This document shows, piece by piece, positions 1 through 7,713 of a DNA stretch of 38,511 bases (position 1 is the first letter of the stretch; each line of letters begins with the position of its first letter). This DNA is from Flavobacteriales bacterium UBA7612 (GTDB taxonomy: Bacteria; Bacteroidota; Bacteroidia; Flavobacteriales; Weeksellaceae). The notes under the pieces were generated by a model. The model saw nothing but the letters and a program-made list of their open reading frames with translations. It did not search any database and had not been told where the DNA came from. The translations under genes were made by a program, and so were the position numbers. The stretch spans positions 1 to 38,511 of the forward strand of contig DLJQ01000010.1 in the NCBI GenBank assembly GCA_002484335.1, read 5' to 3'.

Positions 1-22
1 AGCGGGAGAGTAGGTCGTCGCT
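1..22 (+). rRNA. rrf: 5S rRNA, 3' end (partial)
   Basis: The first bases (GGGAGAGTAGGTCGTCGC) match the conserved 3' strand of bacterial 5S rRNA, where GGGAGAGTAGG is followed by the closing strand of helix I. The rest of the gene, and presumably the 16S and 23S genes, lie before the window. The 3' boundary is estimated to within a few bases. A strong terminator follows directly, as expected at the end of an rRNA operon read on the plus strand. Confidence 0.85.
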
Positions 23-36
23 AGTTTTTAGAAAAG

Positions 37-68
37 AATCCTCAAGTGAATAACTTGGGGATTTTTTT
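37..68 (+). terminator. rRNA operon intrinsic terminator
   Basis: An 11-bp stem (AATCCTCAAGT at 37-47 with ACTTGGGGATT at 53-63, one T-G pair) with a 5-base loop is followed by a run of T to 68. Its place just after the 5S rRNA end makes it the rRNA operon terminator. Confidence 0.9.
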
Positions 69-217
69 ATGCCTATACTTTACGTACAATGTACAGAGTA
101 AAATGTACAAAGTATCTGGGGTTGTTAAGTTTAAAATAAATGTATTACTAAACGTAAAGCTTATTACTTCATGTGTAAGCCTCACTTAATCGAACATGCT
201 TTATGTAGGAAAATTAA

Positions 218-370
218 TTTAATTTATTAATTTTAAAACTTCTTTTTAAAGCGAAATTTAGTAGATTTTGTAATCAAAAAGATAATAACCAAAATGGTTA
301 TAGAGAATTGATTAATGAATTTAATCCATCAAATATAAATGGAGGATATAAAATTTCAGAATATTTATAA
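218..370 (+). pseudogene. possible decayed 3' fragment of a coding gene
   Basis: Within the 370-base gap after the rRNA terminator one frame stays open for about 50 codons. Its end reads like a real protein tail (…GYRELINEFNPSNINGGY… then ISEYL and stop at 368-370). There is no usable start codon before it; a stop lies at 215-217. I read it as the C-terminal stub of a lost gene. In AT-rich DNA an open frame of this size can also arise by chance. I see nothing else definite in 70-438. Confidence 0.25.
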
Positions 371-438
371 CTATTTGATTTAAAAAAAATGAAGTTCCTC
401 GATTATTATTCCTCTTTTTTTACAAAAAAATTATCATT

Positions 439-816
439 ATGAAATTATATATAAAATTAATCTTGATTACATTAACATTATTTTCTTGTAGTAATAAAGC
501 TGAATTTGAAAAACATTTAATAAATAATAAATGGGTATATAATCCTTATAATAAATTTCAAAGTAATATTGATTTTAATTATTATCTTAAATTTTATGAT
601 AATTACAGTTATAAAAATTATTTTATTAAATCTGATTTAGAATTTGTAATGTTAGATAGAACAGAAGAAAATTTATGGAAATATAATGAAAAAAATAAAA
701 TTCTTACAATGTCTAATAATGAGTTTAGAATTTTATCTATTAATAAAGCCAATGATACTATTTACTTGAAAAATATTAAAACTAATGACAAATCCTATTT
801 ATTCAAAATAAGATAA
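439..816 (+). CDS. small hypothetical lipoprotein
   Basis: 125 residues. The N-terminus is a lipoprotein signal: Lys near the start, a hydrophobic stretch (residues 5-15), then LFSC with the lipidated Cys at position 17 followed by Ser-Asn. The mature part is rich in Asn, Lys, Tyr and Ile. Its 'W-x-Y' segments and alternating pattern look like the small lipocalin-like beta-barrel lipoproteins common in Bacteroidota, but I recognise no family. It stands alone between the rRNA operon and a repeat copy, and is even more AT-rich than its neighbours, which could mean recent acquisition. Function unknown; probably exported and anchored to a membrane. Confidence 0.6.
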   Translation: MKLYIKLILITLTLFSCSNKAEFEKHLINNKWVYNPYNKFQSNIDFNYYLKFYDNYSYKNYFIKSDLEFVMLDRTEENLWKYNEKNKILTMSNNEFRILSINKANDTIYLKNIKTNDKSYLFKIR

Positions 817-889
817 TTGGTAGAGTAGGTAAGTAGTTTTGATTTACAAAATACTTACTTCTAGTTTTCTAAATTCAGACTTCGTAAGT

Positions 890-1000
890 TGCAATAGGGA
901 TTGCAGTGAAAATCCTTTGTAAACTATTCTATTTACATTTAACAACTTATTTATTTTTTTGTAAAGATTGTAACGGAAAGCCCGGCCCGAAGGGATTACC
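890..1000 (-). repeat. dispersed intergenic hairpin element, copy 1
   Basis: Reading on the minus strand: AATCCCTTCGGG near 1000, then GGGCTTTCCGTTACAATC, a variable centre whose arms CTTTACAAA and TTTGTAAAG pair, then AAAGGATT and CAATCCCTATTGCAA near 890. The same ordered blocks occur in four other intergenic copies (14940, 22650, 26840, 33173). This copy has diverged most in the arm, yet the arm still pairs. It lies between the converging lipoprotein and DUF1275 genes, downstream of the DUF1275 terminator. Confidence 0.75.
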
Positions 1001-1012
1001 ATAAAATATCAT

Positions 1013-1042
1013 AAAAAAATCCAAAATTTAAATTTTGGATTT
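1013..1042 (-). terminator. terminator of the DUF1275 operon
   Basis: A perfect 26-base palindrome (AAATCCAAAATTT and its complement, 1017-1042) is followed on the minus strand by a T-run (A-run 1013-1019 on the plus strand). It starts about 20 bases after the stop codon at 1062. Confidence 0.85.
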
Positions 1043-1061
1043 AATAAGTTATTTATAATTT

Positions 1062-1832
1062 TTATTGATCTTCTTCATCTTTTGAGTTTATTTTTTTTAA
1101 TAAATATGCTCCTTTAAATAAATATTTTGTGATATTTAATTTATAATAATCATAAGACATGACAATACATAGAGTAAGACATACGATGTAGAATGTATAG
1201 TATTTTATCTCGTAATATAATATTCCTGATATTATTGCACCTAACATATATGCAATCATTATACTGAATAATAATTTTCCTTTTTCTCTTACTTTTATAT
1301 CGTTTCTGAATTGTTCTTTTGTTAACATTGATAAGGTTATAGCTAAATCTGTTGTTAAACCAGTAAGGTGAGTTGTTTTTACTGATCCATTAGAAATACT
1401 TGCTGTTAATCCATTTTGTAATCCCATAGCAAATAATAGGAGAGTTACTAATAATTCTGTTTCATATAGTGTTTCTGTATAGAAAAATTGTAGATATACT
1501 CCGACAATTAGAATACATATAGTTTCTATGATGATGGGAATTGCATGTGCTAAGTATCTTCCGACATAAGAGTTTCCGTGAATGATTAATAAATTAGAGA
1601 ACATACTACCTGTAAAAAATATAAGTATCCATAAGAAAACTACAGCAGCTTGTATCCAGTTTCCTTTTGATATTTCTTGAGCAAGGATGGCATAATGACC
1701 AGTAATATTTGATGTAAAGGCAAAGAATATAATCACAGAAAGAACATTTACCATGCCTGCAGAAAAAGCTGATAATGTTCCAAGTTTTAGATTATCTAAA
1801 TATGTTCTATGGTTGCTATATTTTCTTAGCAT
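1062..1832 (-). CDS. DUF1275 (YoaK-like) membrane protein
   Basis: 256 residues with about six hydrophobic segments. The N-terminal block (LGTLSAFSAGMVNVLSVI), the 'TSNITGHYA' motif and the later 'AMGLQNGLTASISNGSVKTT' followed by 'HLTGLTTD' are hallmarks of the YoaK/DUF1275 family of inner-membrane proteins, whose function is unknown. Length fits the family. Its start lies inside the end of the upstream gene (17-base overlap), so it is the last gene of a three-gene minus-strand operon (Usp-like, membrane-anchored protein, DUF1275). A strong terminator follows. Confidence 0.85.
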   Translation of the reverse strand: MLRKYSNHRTYLDNLKLGTLSAFSAGMVNVLSVIIFFAFTSNITGHYAILAQEISKGNWIQAAVVFLWILIFFTGSMFSNLLIIHGNSYVGRYLAHAIPIIIETICILIVGVYLQFFYTETLYETELLVTLLLFAMGLQNGLTASISNGSVKTTHLTGLTTDLAITLSMLTKEQFRNDIKVREKGKLLFSIMIAYMLGAIISGILYYEIKYYTFYIVCLTLCIVMSYDYYKLNITKYLFKGAYLLKKINSKDEEDQ

Positions 1833-2304
1833 AAGTTGTATTATTTTTAGTAAAAGTTATTTTTACAATTCCTCTTACTTGTAAGTCTAGATTAATATAA
1901 ACTACAAGTTTATCTTTTGAGAGTTCTTGTACTTGATAAGATTCTTTATTATTTGTTGTTAGATCTTTTATTTCAATAATATTTCCTCTTCCTTTTAACT
2001 TCCAGCTTAGTTTATCTTTTTGTTGTTTTTCGTTGTTTTTAATTTTTAGTTGACTGTCTTTTTCAAAGACTAAATTATCAACATTATCTATCATTAATTC
2101 ATGACCAATTTCTTTATCTTGTATTTGTGAAATATATGATTTTATTTGATGATCTTCATAGTTTACTCTCTCAAATTCTAAACTTTCTTTGTGCCATGAC
2201 CCAAGAATATTATCTTCAGTTCTCCTTCCATTTATAACAATTGTTAAAGCAACAATAGCAGCTATAAAAAGAGAAATATATATTAGTATTACTTTTGTTT
2301 TCAT
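1816..2304 (-). CDS. hypothetical membrane-anchored protein
   Basis: 162 residues. One hydrophobic segment (about residues 5-24) forms a signal anchor or uncleaved signal peptide; no lipobox is visible. The remainder is charged, starts with a 'ILGSWHKESLEFERV' stretch resembling the first strand of lipocalin-like domains, and has alternating hydrophobic strands. I do not recognise a defined family. It sits 14 bases after the Usp-like gene and overlaps DUF1275 by 17 bases, so all three are translated from one message. By position it is probably a periplasm-facing partner of DUF1275; that is inference only. Confidence 0.7.
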   Translation of the reverse strand: MKTKVILIYISLFIAAIVALTIVINGRRTEDNILGSWHKESLEFERVNYEDHQIKSYISQIQDKEIGHELMIDNVDNLVFEKDSQLKIKNNEKQQKDKLSWKLKGRGNIIEIKDLTTNNKESYQVQELSKDKLVVYINLDLQVRGIVKITFTKNNTTYAKKI

Positions 2305-2318
2305 ATCGTTCTATTTTT

Positions 2319-2810
2319 TTAAGTAAACAATTCACTAATTACTCCAGATTGTTCGAATTCTGAAATAAGGTTAGTGTTTATTTGTATTTCTTTTTTTGGA
2401 ATAGAAGAAGTTGTTATATAAGGTAATAGATCGAAACTTTTTTTATTTATAAAGTTTAATTCATAAGTTTTAGAAATAATAAAATAATCGACATTACTAT
2501 ATTCAAAATAATTACTGATATAAGCTTTTGTTTTGAAAGGAATAATATCAATACTTATTTCTGAAATTATACTTTGGTGAGCGTTTTTGATTACCTCATA
2601 AGCTTCAACAAATTCCGTTGATTGTAATTTTTCTATGATACTATCTTTAGAAAAGAATAATAAATCAGTAATAGAACTTGTAGATTGGTATCCATGTATT
2701 AATACAATATTAAAAATTGTATTAGTAGATTGTTTTAATAATTTATTTAAAACGTTTAAAGAGTTAACAGAAAAATCTGTTGGTATAAATACTTTTCTAG
2801 TTTCTTGCAT
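2319..2810 (-). CDS. universal stress protein-like (UspA fold)
   Basis: 163 residues. The start, KVFIPTDFSVNSLNVL, matches the first strand and helix of UspA domains (family pattern 'I-L-V-P-T-D-F-S'), and 'NVDYFIISK' fits the Usp strand before the nucleotide loop. The Gly-rich ATP-binding loop (G-x2-G-x9-G-S/T) is not present, so this would be a non-ATP-binding or degenerate Usp. It is the first gene of the operon 2810-1062. Its promoter has a TAAATTTG -7 box (2839-2846) but no TTG -33 box; a set of 11-bp-phased ATTAGA-type repeats occupies that place, suggesting activation by the response regulator encoded just upstream. Confidence 0.65.
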   Translation of the reverse strand: MQETRKVFIPTDFSVNSLNVLNKLLKQSTNTIFNIVLIHGYQSTSSITDLLFFSKDSIIEKLQSTEFVEAYEVIKNAHQSIISEISIDIIPFKTKAYISNYFEYSNVDYFIISKTYELNFINKKSFDLLPYITTSSIPKKEIQINTNLISEFEQSGVISELFT

Positions 2811-2838
2811 GATGTATATTCATTTAAATAGTACATCA

Positions 2839-2846
2839 CAAATTTA
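2839..2846 (-). promoter_or_regulatory. -7 promoter box of the Usp/DUF1275 operon
   Basis: TAAATTTG on the minus strand matches the Bacteroidota TAnnTTTG box. It lies 28 bases before the ATG of the Usp-like gene. No TTG is found 17-23 bases upstream, so the promoter probably needs an activator. Confidence 0.5.
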
Positions 2847-2857
2847 CATATGAGCTG

Positions 2858-2926
2858 ATTAGAGTTGATTTAGAACGATATTATAATGTTATTAGATTTA
2901 TAGAATATTATTAGAAACAGATTAAA
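2858..2926 (-). promoter_or_regulatory. phased direct repeats, candidate OmpR-type binding array
   Basis: On the plus strand the hexamers are ATTAGA (2858), TTTAGA (2869), ATTATA (2880) and ATTAGA (2891), each 11 bp apart; then ATTAGA (2910) and ATTAAA (2921), again 11 bp apart. OmpR/PhoB-family regulators bind direct repeats with about 10-11 bp period. The nearest repeat sits 11 bp beyond the -7 box at 2839, covering the missing -33 region. Confidence 0.5.
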
Positions 2927-2937
2927 AAGTAATTAAT

Positions 2938-4284
2938 TTATAGTTCATAATTACCAAATGGAAGATTAATTTGTACAGTTGTGCCTATGTTTTCTTTTGA
3001 TTTTACAATTAGTTCTCCATTATGCATTTTTATAATATTTCTACTTAATGGTAATCCTATTCCATATCCTTCAAAACTAACAGTGTTAGAAGCTCGGAAA
3101 TAAGGATCATAGATGTATTGTAAATCAGAATCAGGTATTCCAATACCACGATCTTTTATGATGATGATAATTGAATTGTTTGAAGCAGCAAGAGCTAAGC
3201 TAACTTCTCCATTGTTTGAGTATTTGCAAGCATTAGATAAAATATTTGAAATAGCTAGGTGTAATAATTGTTCATTACCTTTAATCTTTAACATTTTTGG
3301 ATTCTCAGGTAACATACTAAAATCAATTTTTATTTTATAATTCGAATTAATTTTTTGTAAATTATCTTTTACGTTTAATAAAATTTCATCTATTCTAACT
3401 TTATCAAATTTTTGAGATTTACCATCAAAACCAGTTTTGGCAAGAAATAATAAAGCTTTTGTTTTATTTCCTAAATTTTCGGCTGCAAAAAGTATATTTT
3501 GTAGTGCTTTTTCATATTCTTTAATACTTCTTTCTTTACTTAAAACTAATTCAGCTTCACCAATTATAGAAGTTAACGGTGTATTAAGTTCATGCGAAGC
3601 ATTACTAATAAAGTTTTTTTGAGTTTCGAATGCAGTTTCTAACCGATCTAACATACCATTAAAAGTATGACTAAGTTCATTAATAGGATCTTTTTCCTTG
3701 TTTTGATGTACATCAAGTCTTAAATGAAGGTTCTCTGAACTAATTTGGTTAACGTTTTCGATAATTTTTTTTGCAGGTTTTATTAATGTTCTATATACTA
3801 ATTGTGAAACAAGAATCATTAATAATATAGAAAAGATTATAGAACTTATAAGTACATTTCTTAAATATGTTATATGAGTTGAATAGTATGGATTATTAGA
3901 TGAAACAGCAATTATATAGGTTTCATTATTTTTTTTATACAGTTTACTAGAAATAAATAGATCATCACTATTGTACTCATATTCACCATTAGTAATAGTT
4001 TTTTCTATAAGCTTTTTAGGTAAAATGCTGTTAGTATTATTGTTTTTTATAGGAATTATGTATTCTTTTTGATTAGGTAAATTATCTAATGAAGATATTA
4101 ATGAAATATGATCCTTGTTATGATCTTTTTCAGAAATAATTATATTTACTCTAGTTTCTAAACGTTTATAAAAATCCACAAATTCGTAATTAGAAAAAGA
4201 ACAGTAAATATAAACTGTTAAAAGAGAGGTATATAAAATAAATATACCAATAATAATAAGAACAGTTTTATTAAGTGTTTTCAT
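2938..4284 (-). CDS. sensor histidine kinase, HAMP-HisKA-HATPase
   Basis: 448 residues. A transmembrane segment at about 8-29, an extracytoplasmic sensor region of about 110 residues, a second transmembrane segment at about 144-166, a HAMP linker (about 167-220), then the dimerisation/phosphoacceptor domain with H-box 'FISNASHELNTPLTS' (His231). The ATPase domain shows the N-box 'ISNILSNACKYSNNG', G1 'DRGIGIP' and G2 'GYGIGLPLS'. This is a complete classical membrane kinase. It lies 25 bases downstream of an OmpR-type response regulator in the same direction and is surely its cognate kinase. The sensor region gives no ligand clue. The next gene downstream on this strand is a Usp-like/DUF1275 operon, a likely target. 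Confidence 0.95.
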   Translation of the reverse strand: MKTLNKTVLIIIGIFILYTSLLTVYIYCSFSNYEFVDFYKRLETRVNIIISEKDHNKDHISLISSLDNLPNQKEYIIPIKNNNTNSILPKKLIEKTITNGEYEYNSDDLFISSKLYKKNNETYIIAVSSNNPYYSTHITYLRNVLISSIIFSILLMILVSQLVYRTLIKPAKKIIENVNQISSENLHLRLDVHQNKEKDPINELSHTFNGMLDRLETAFETQKNFISNASHELNTPLTSIIGEAELVLSKERSIKEYEKALQNILFAAENLGNKTKALLFLAKTGFDGKSQKFDKVRIDEILLNVKDNLQKINSNYKIKIDFSMLPENPKMLKIKGNEQLLHLAISNILSNACKYSNNGEVSLALAASNNSIIIIIKDRGIGIPDSDLQYIYDPYFRASNTVSFEGYGIGLPLSRNIIKMHNGELIVKSKENIGTTVQINLPFGNYEL

Positions 4285-4309
4285 GTAAGTTTTTTACCTA
4301 TTAATTAAA

Positions 4310-5011
4310 TTATTCATCTTTTAATACATATCCCATTCCTGTAACAGTATGTATTAATTTTTTAGAACCTTCTTTTTCAATTTTTTTTCTAAGATAATTA
4401 ACATAAACATCAACAACATTAGTTCCTATTTCATAGTTAATTCCCCATACATTATCTAATAAATCAGATCGATTAATAACTTTAGTTGGATTTTTAATAA
4501 ATTCAAGAAGTAATCTGTATTCAGTAGAAGTTAAAGAAATTTCTTCTCCAGCTCTAGTAACTACTTTTGTGTAATCATTAACCTCTAAGTCAGCAAATTT
4601 ATAAGTATCATTTTGTAATTTAACTGATGAATGATCAAAGTATTCACTTCTTTTCAGTAAATTTCTAATTCTAGCTTTTAATTCAATTAATTTAAACGGT
4701 TTAGATAAATAATCATCAGCACCAGAATCAAGTCCTAGAACAATATTTTCTGCACTTCCTAAGGCAGTTAGTATTAGTATAGGAATATTCTCTTGATAAT
4801 TCATTTTTCTAATTTCTTTGCATACTTCTAAACCATTCATTTTTGGTAATAAGATATCTAGAATAATTAGGTTAAAAGATTCATTTTTTAATAAATCAAT
4901 ACCTTTTAATCCATCATCTACATGTGTCACTTCATATCCTTCTTCTTCTAAACATTGTTTTATTAAGTCAGCTACATGTAATTCATCTTCTACTAGAAGT
5001 ATTTTATTCAT
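4310..5011 (-). CDS. OmpR/PhoB-family response regulator
   Basis: 233 residues. Receiver domain (1-120) with acidic pocket Glu8-Asp9, phosphoacceptor Asp52 ('LDILLPKMNG'), Thr82 and Lys104 ('SKPFK'). The C-terminal winged helix has the typical OmpR/PhoB recognition region ('SLTSTEYRLLLEFIKNP', 'NVVDVYVNYLRKKIE') and ends with 'HTVTGMGYVLKD'. All key residues are present. Two-gene operon with the histidine kinase that follows. The transcriptional target cannot be read from the protein, but the 11-bp-phased repeat array at 2858-2926 is a good candidate. Confidence 0.95.
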   Translation of the reverse strand: MNKILLVEDELHVADLIKQCLEEEGYEVTHVDDGLKGIDLLKNESFNLIILDILLPKMNGLEVCKEIRKMNYQENIPILILTALGSAENIVLGLDSGADDYLSKPFKLIELKARIRNLLKRSEYFDHSSVKLQNDTYKFADLEVNDYTKVVTRAGEEISLTSTEYRLLLEFIKNPTKVINRSDLLDNVWGINYEIGTNVVDVYVNYLRKKIEKEGSKKLIHTVTGMGYVLKDE

Positions 5012-5085
5012 AGTTTTATTATATTTATCTAAAATATCAATACAACGAAATTAATTATTTATTTTAAATAATTAAGGGTATAAAA

Positions 5086-5117
5086 TAATTAAACCTGTCG
5101 ATAGACAGGTTTAATTA
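5086..5117 (-). terminator. terminator of the butanediol dehydrogenase gene
   Basis: A 14-bp perfect stem (TAATTAAACCTGTC at 5086-5099 with GACAGGTTTAATTA at 5104-5117) with a 4-base loop, 20 bases after the stop codon. On the minus strand the stem runs out into T-rich sequence. Confidence 0.8.
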
Positions 5118-5136
5118 AAAAATTAATATTATATAT

Positions 5137-6204
5137 TTATTTTTCTATATCAATAAGAATTTTAACTTGTTCAGGGCTATTTACTAAAGCTTCAAAACCT
5201 TTATCAACAATTTCGTCTAATTTTATTTTACTAGTAACTAATTTTTCTGCAGGAATTCTTCCGCTATCAATAAGAGCAATAACTTCAGGAAAAATATTTC
5301 TGTATGCAATAACTCCTTTAATTGTTAATTCTCTTAAAACTTGACTTAAAGGATCTGCTGTTACAGGTTTTCCAAATAAAGCAACAAGAACTGCTGTTCC
5401 TCCATTTCTCAAACTTTTTAAACCAGTATCATAAGAAGCTTGTACACCAGCAGCATCTAAATATACATCAGCTCCCAAGTTTTTAGTCAATTTTCTTACT
5501 TGCTCTGGAATATCTTTTTCTGTAGCATTTATAGTATGAGTAGCTCCAATTTCTTTTGCTTTTTCTAATCTTTTTTCTGCAACATCCGTTACAATTACTG
5601 TTGTAGCACCTGCAGCAATAGCAGCTTGTACACATAATAAACCTATAGGTCCTGCACCAGAAACTAAAACGGTTTGACCAATTTTTAAACCACTTTGTAA
5701 AACTGCATAAACAGCAACAGCTGTAGGTTCTACTAATGCTCCTTGTTCAAAGCTCATACTATCAGGTATTTTATGTACCATATAGTCTTCTACAACTACA
5801 TAATCAGCAAAACCACCATTAGAACTTAAACCTACAAATCCAAGAGGCTCAGAAAGGTTATATTCTCCAGAAACTAAAAACGGACTTTCAGGATTTTTAT
5901 AAATAGGTTCAACAACAACACGGTCTCCTTTTTTAAAGTTTCCAATTGCGTTTTCACCAACTTCTTCTACAATTCCAGAAAACTCATGTCCTAATGTAGT
6001 TGTTCCTTGATGTCCCGTTAGAAGATAAGGTTCTTTAACTGGAATTAATTGAGGTCCATGAACATATTCATGAAGATCAGATCCACAAATTCCGGCATAT
6101 TTTACAGCAATTTTAATTTGTCCTTTTTTGGGAGTTGGAACTTCTGTTTGTTCTACACGGATATCTTTTTCAGCATACCATCGTGCGGCTTTCATAGTAC
6201 TCAT
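5137..6204 (-). CDS. bdhA: zinc-dependent 2,3-butanediol dehydrogenase
   Basis: 355 residues, medium-chain dehydrogenase family. Near the start come 'MKAARWYAEKDIRVE' and 'AGICGSDLHEY' (Cys40 catalytic zinc ligand), then 'GHEFSG' (His73-Glu74) and 'GDRVVVEPIYKNPES'. The NAD-binding loop is 'VSGAGPIG'. The wording 'MGHEFSG…GDRVVVEPI' and 'GVIAYRNIFPEV' closely follows Bacillus BdhA, which interconverts acetoin and (R,R)-2,3-butanediol. The structural-zinc four-Cys loop is absent: the loop after 'VVVEPIYKNP' lacks cysteines, as in BdhA. Two ATGs are possible (6204 or 6195, the latter giving the usual MKAARW). It is monocistronic with its own terminator. Confidence 0.85.
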   Translation of the reverse strand: MSTMKAARWYAEKDIRVEQTEVPTPKKGQIKIAVKYAGICGSDLHEYVHGPQLIPVKEPYLLTGHQGTTTLGHEFSGIVEEVGENAIGNFKKGDRVVVEPIYKNPESPFLVSGEYNLSEPLGFVGLSSNGGFADYVVVEDYMVHKIPDSMSFEQGALVEPTAVAVYAVLQSGLKIGQTVLVSGAGPIGLLCVQAAIAAGATTVIVTDVAEKRLEKAKEIGATHTINATEKDIPEQVRKLTKNLGADVYLDAAGVQASYDTGLKSLRNGGTAVLVALFGKPVTADPLSQVLRELTIKGVIAYRNIFPEVIALIDSGRIPAEKLVTSKIKLDEIVDKGFEALVNSPEQVKILIDIEK

Positions 6205-6285
6205 AATCTTATTATTTTTCTCTATTTAAAGGTAAGAATAATGCAAAAAATAACTTTAACAATAAGCTATGATTGAAATCATAAT

Positions 6286-6321
6286 AAATAAAAAATCCGA
6301 AAATCATTAAATTTTCGGATT
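6286..6321 (-). terminator. terminator of citrate synthase gene
   Basis: An 11-bp stem (AATCCGAAAAT at 6294-6304 with ATTTTCGGATT at 6311-6321), 6-base loop, followed on the minus strand by a T-run (A-rich 6286-6295). It begins 25 bases after the gltA stop. Confidence 0.9.
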
Positions 6322-6345
6322 ATATAAATTTTATTAAAAATAGAA

Positions 6346-7629
6346 TTATCTATTTTTAATATCAACGTAATCACGTAATGGCGCACCAGTGTATAATTGA
6401 CGAGGACGACCAATAGGTTGATTTGTAGAACGCATTTCAATCCATTGAGCAATCCATCCTGGTAAACGACCAACAGCAAACATAACTGTAAACATTTCAG
6501 TAGGAATATCCAATGCTTTGTAAATTATTCCTGAATAGAAATCTACATTTGGATATAAATTTCTTGATTTGAAATAATCATCTTCTAAAGCAGCTAATTC
6601 TAATTTTTTAGCAATTTCTAAAATAGGATCATTAATTCCTAATTTTTCTAAAACATTATCAGCAGCAACTTTTATGATTTTTGCACGAGGATCAAAGTTT
6701 TTATAAACACGATGACCAAATCCCATTAAACGGAAAGGATCGTTTTTATCTTTTGCTTTGTCTAAGTATTTTTCTACATCACCACCATCATTATGAATAG
6801 CTTCTAACATTTCTAATACAGCCTGATTTGCTCCACCATGTAAAGGTCCCCATAAAGCAGAAATACCTCCTGAAATAGATGCAAATAAACCAGCGTGAGA
6901 AGAACCAACTAAACGAACACTAGATGTTGAACAGTTTTGTTCGTGATCTGCATGTAAAATAAGTAACTTGTCAATCGCATCAATAATAACAGGATCGATA
7001 TCTAAATCTTGACCTGGTTTTTTGAACAATAATTGATAGAAATTTTCTACATATGATAAATTATCATTTGAATAATTTACAGGTAATCCTTTAATTTTTC
7101 TTTGTGTCCAAGAAGCTAAAACAGGAAATTTACCTAATAAAGTTACAGCAGTACGATATAGATCATCTGGAGTACAAACATCTGTACATTGAGGGTTAAA
7201 AGCTGATAATGCAGCAGTTAAAGATGTTAAAACTCCCATAGGATGTGCAGAACTAGGGAAAGCATCTAAAATTTTAATTAAATCCTCAGATACATAATTG
7301 TATTCATTAATATCTGCAATAAACTGATCTAATTCAGCTTCTGTAGGTAATTCTCCTTTAATTAACAAATACATTACTTCTACAAAAGAAGATTTCTCTG
7401 CTAATTGTTCGATAGGATAGCCACGATACATTAATTTTCCTTCTTCACCATCTAAAAATGTAATTTTAGATTCACATGACCCTGTATTTTTAAACCCTGG
7501 ATCCATTGTAATTAATCCAGTAGCAGTTCTTAACTTAGAAATGTCAATAGACTTTTCGTCCATTGTACCAGTTGTAACGGGAAGTTCCAACTCATTTCCA
7601 TTGTAATTTAATATTACCTTATCTGACAT
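6346..7629 (-). CDS. gltA: citrate synthase
   Basis: 427 residues, the normal length of hexameric-type (type II) bacterial citrate synthase. The catalytic triad is visible: His264 ('WGPLHGGANQAV'), His306 ('GFGHRVYKNFDPRA') and Asp363 ('NVDFYSG'). It condenses oxaloacetate and acetyl-CoA in the TCA cycle, in the cytoplasm. It lies 84 bases downstream of enolase in the same direction. No convincing TAnnTTTG promoter is seen in the gap and no strong eno terminator either, so partial co-transcription with eno is possible. Confidence 0.97.
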   Translation of the reverse strand: MSDKVILNYNGNELELPVTTGTMDEKSIDISKLRTATGLITMDPGFKNTGSCESKITFLDGEEGKLMYRGYPIEQLAEKSSFVEVMYLLIKGELPTEAELDQFIADINEYNYVSEDLIKILDAFPSSAHPMGVLTSLTAALSAFNPQCTDVCTPDDLYRTAVTLLGKFPVLASWTQRKIKGLPVNYSNDNLSYVENFYQLLFKKPGQDLDIDPVIIDAIDKLLILHADHEQNCSTSSVRLVGSSHAGLFASISGGISALWGPLHGGANQAVLEMLEAIHNDGGDVEKYLDKAKDKNDPFRLMGFGHRVYKNFDPRAKIIKVAADNVLEKLGINDPILEIAKKLELAALEDDYFKSRNLYPNVDFYSGIIYKALDIPTEMFTVMFAVGRLPGWIAQWIEMRSTNQPIGRPRQLYTGAPLRDYVDIKNR

Positions 7630-7713
7630 TTTAATAGTTTATATTATAATTTATTGCGTAATTTACAGTTTTTTTTTATTTTATAAAACTGATTAAAATC
7701 ACAACAATTTAAA

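Noticed and set aside
890..1000. CRISPR-like array or tandem repeats formed by the dispersed elements
   Set aside because: Copies are 4-14 kb apart, single, and have structured hairpins rather than short direct repeats with spacers; no cas genes are present.
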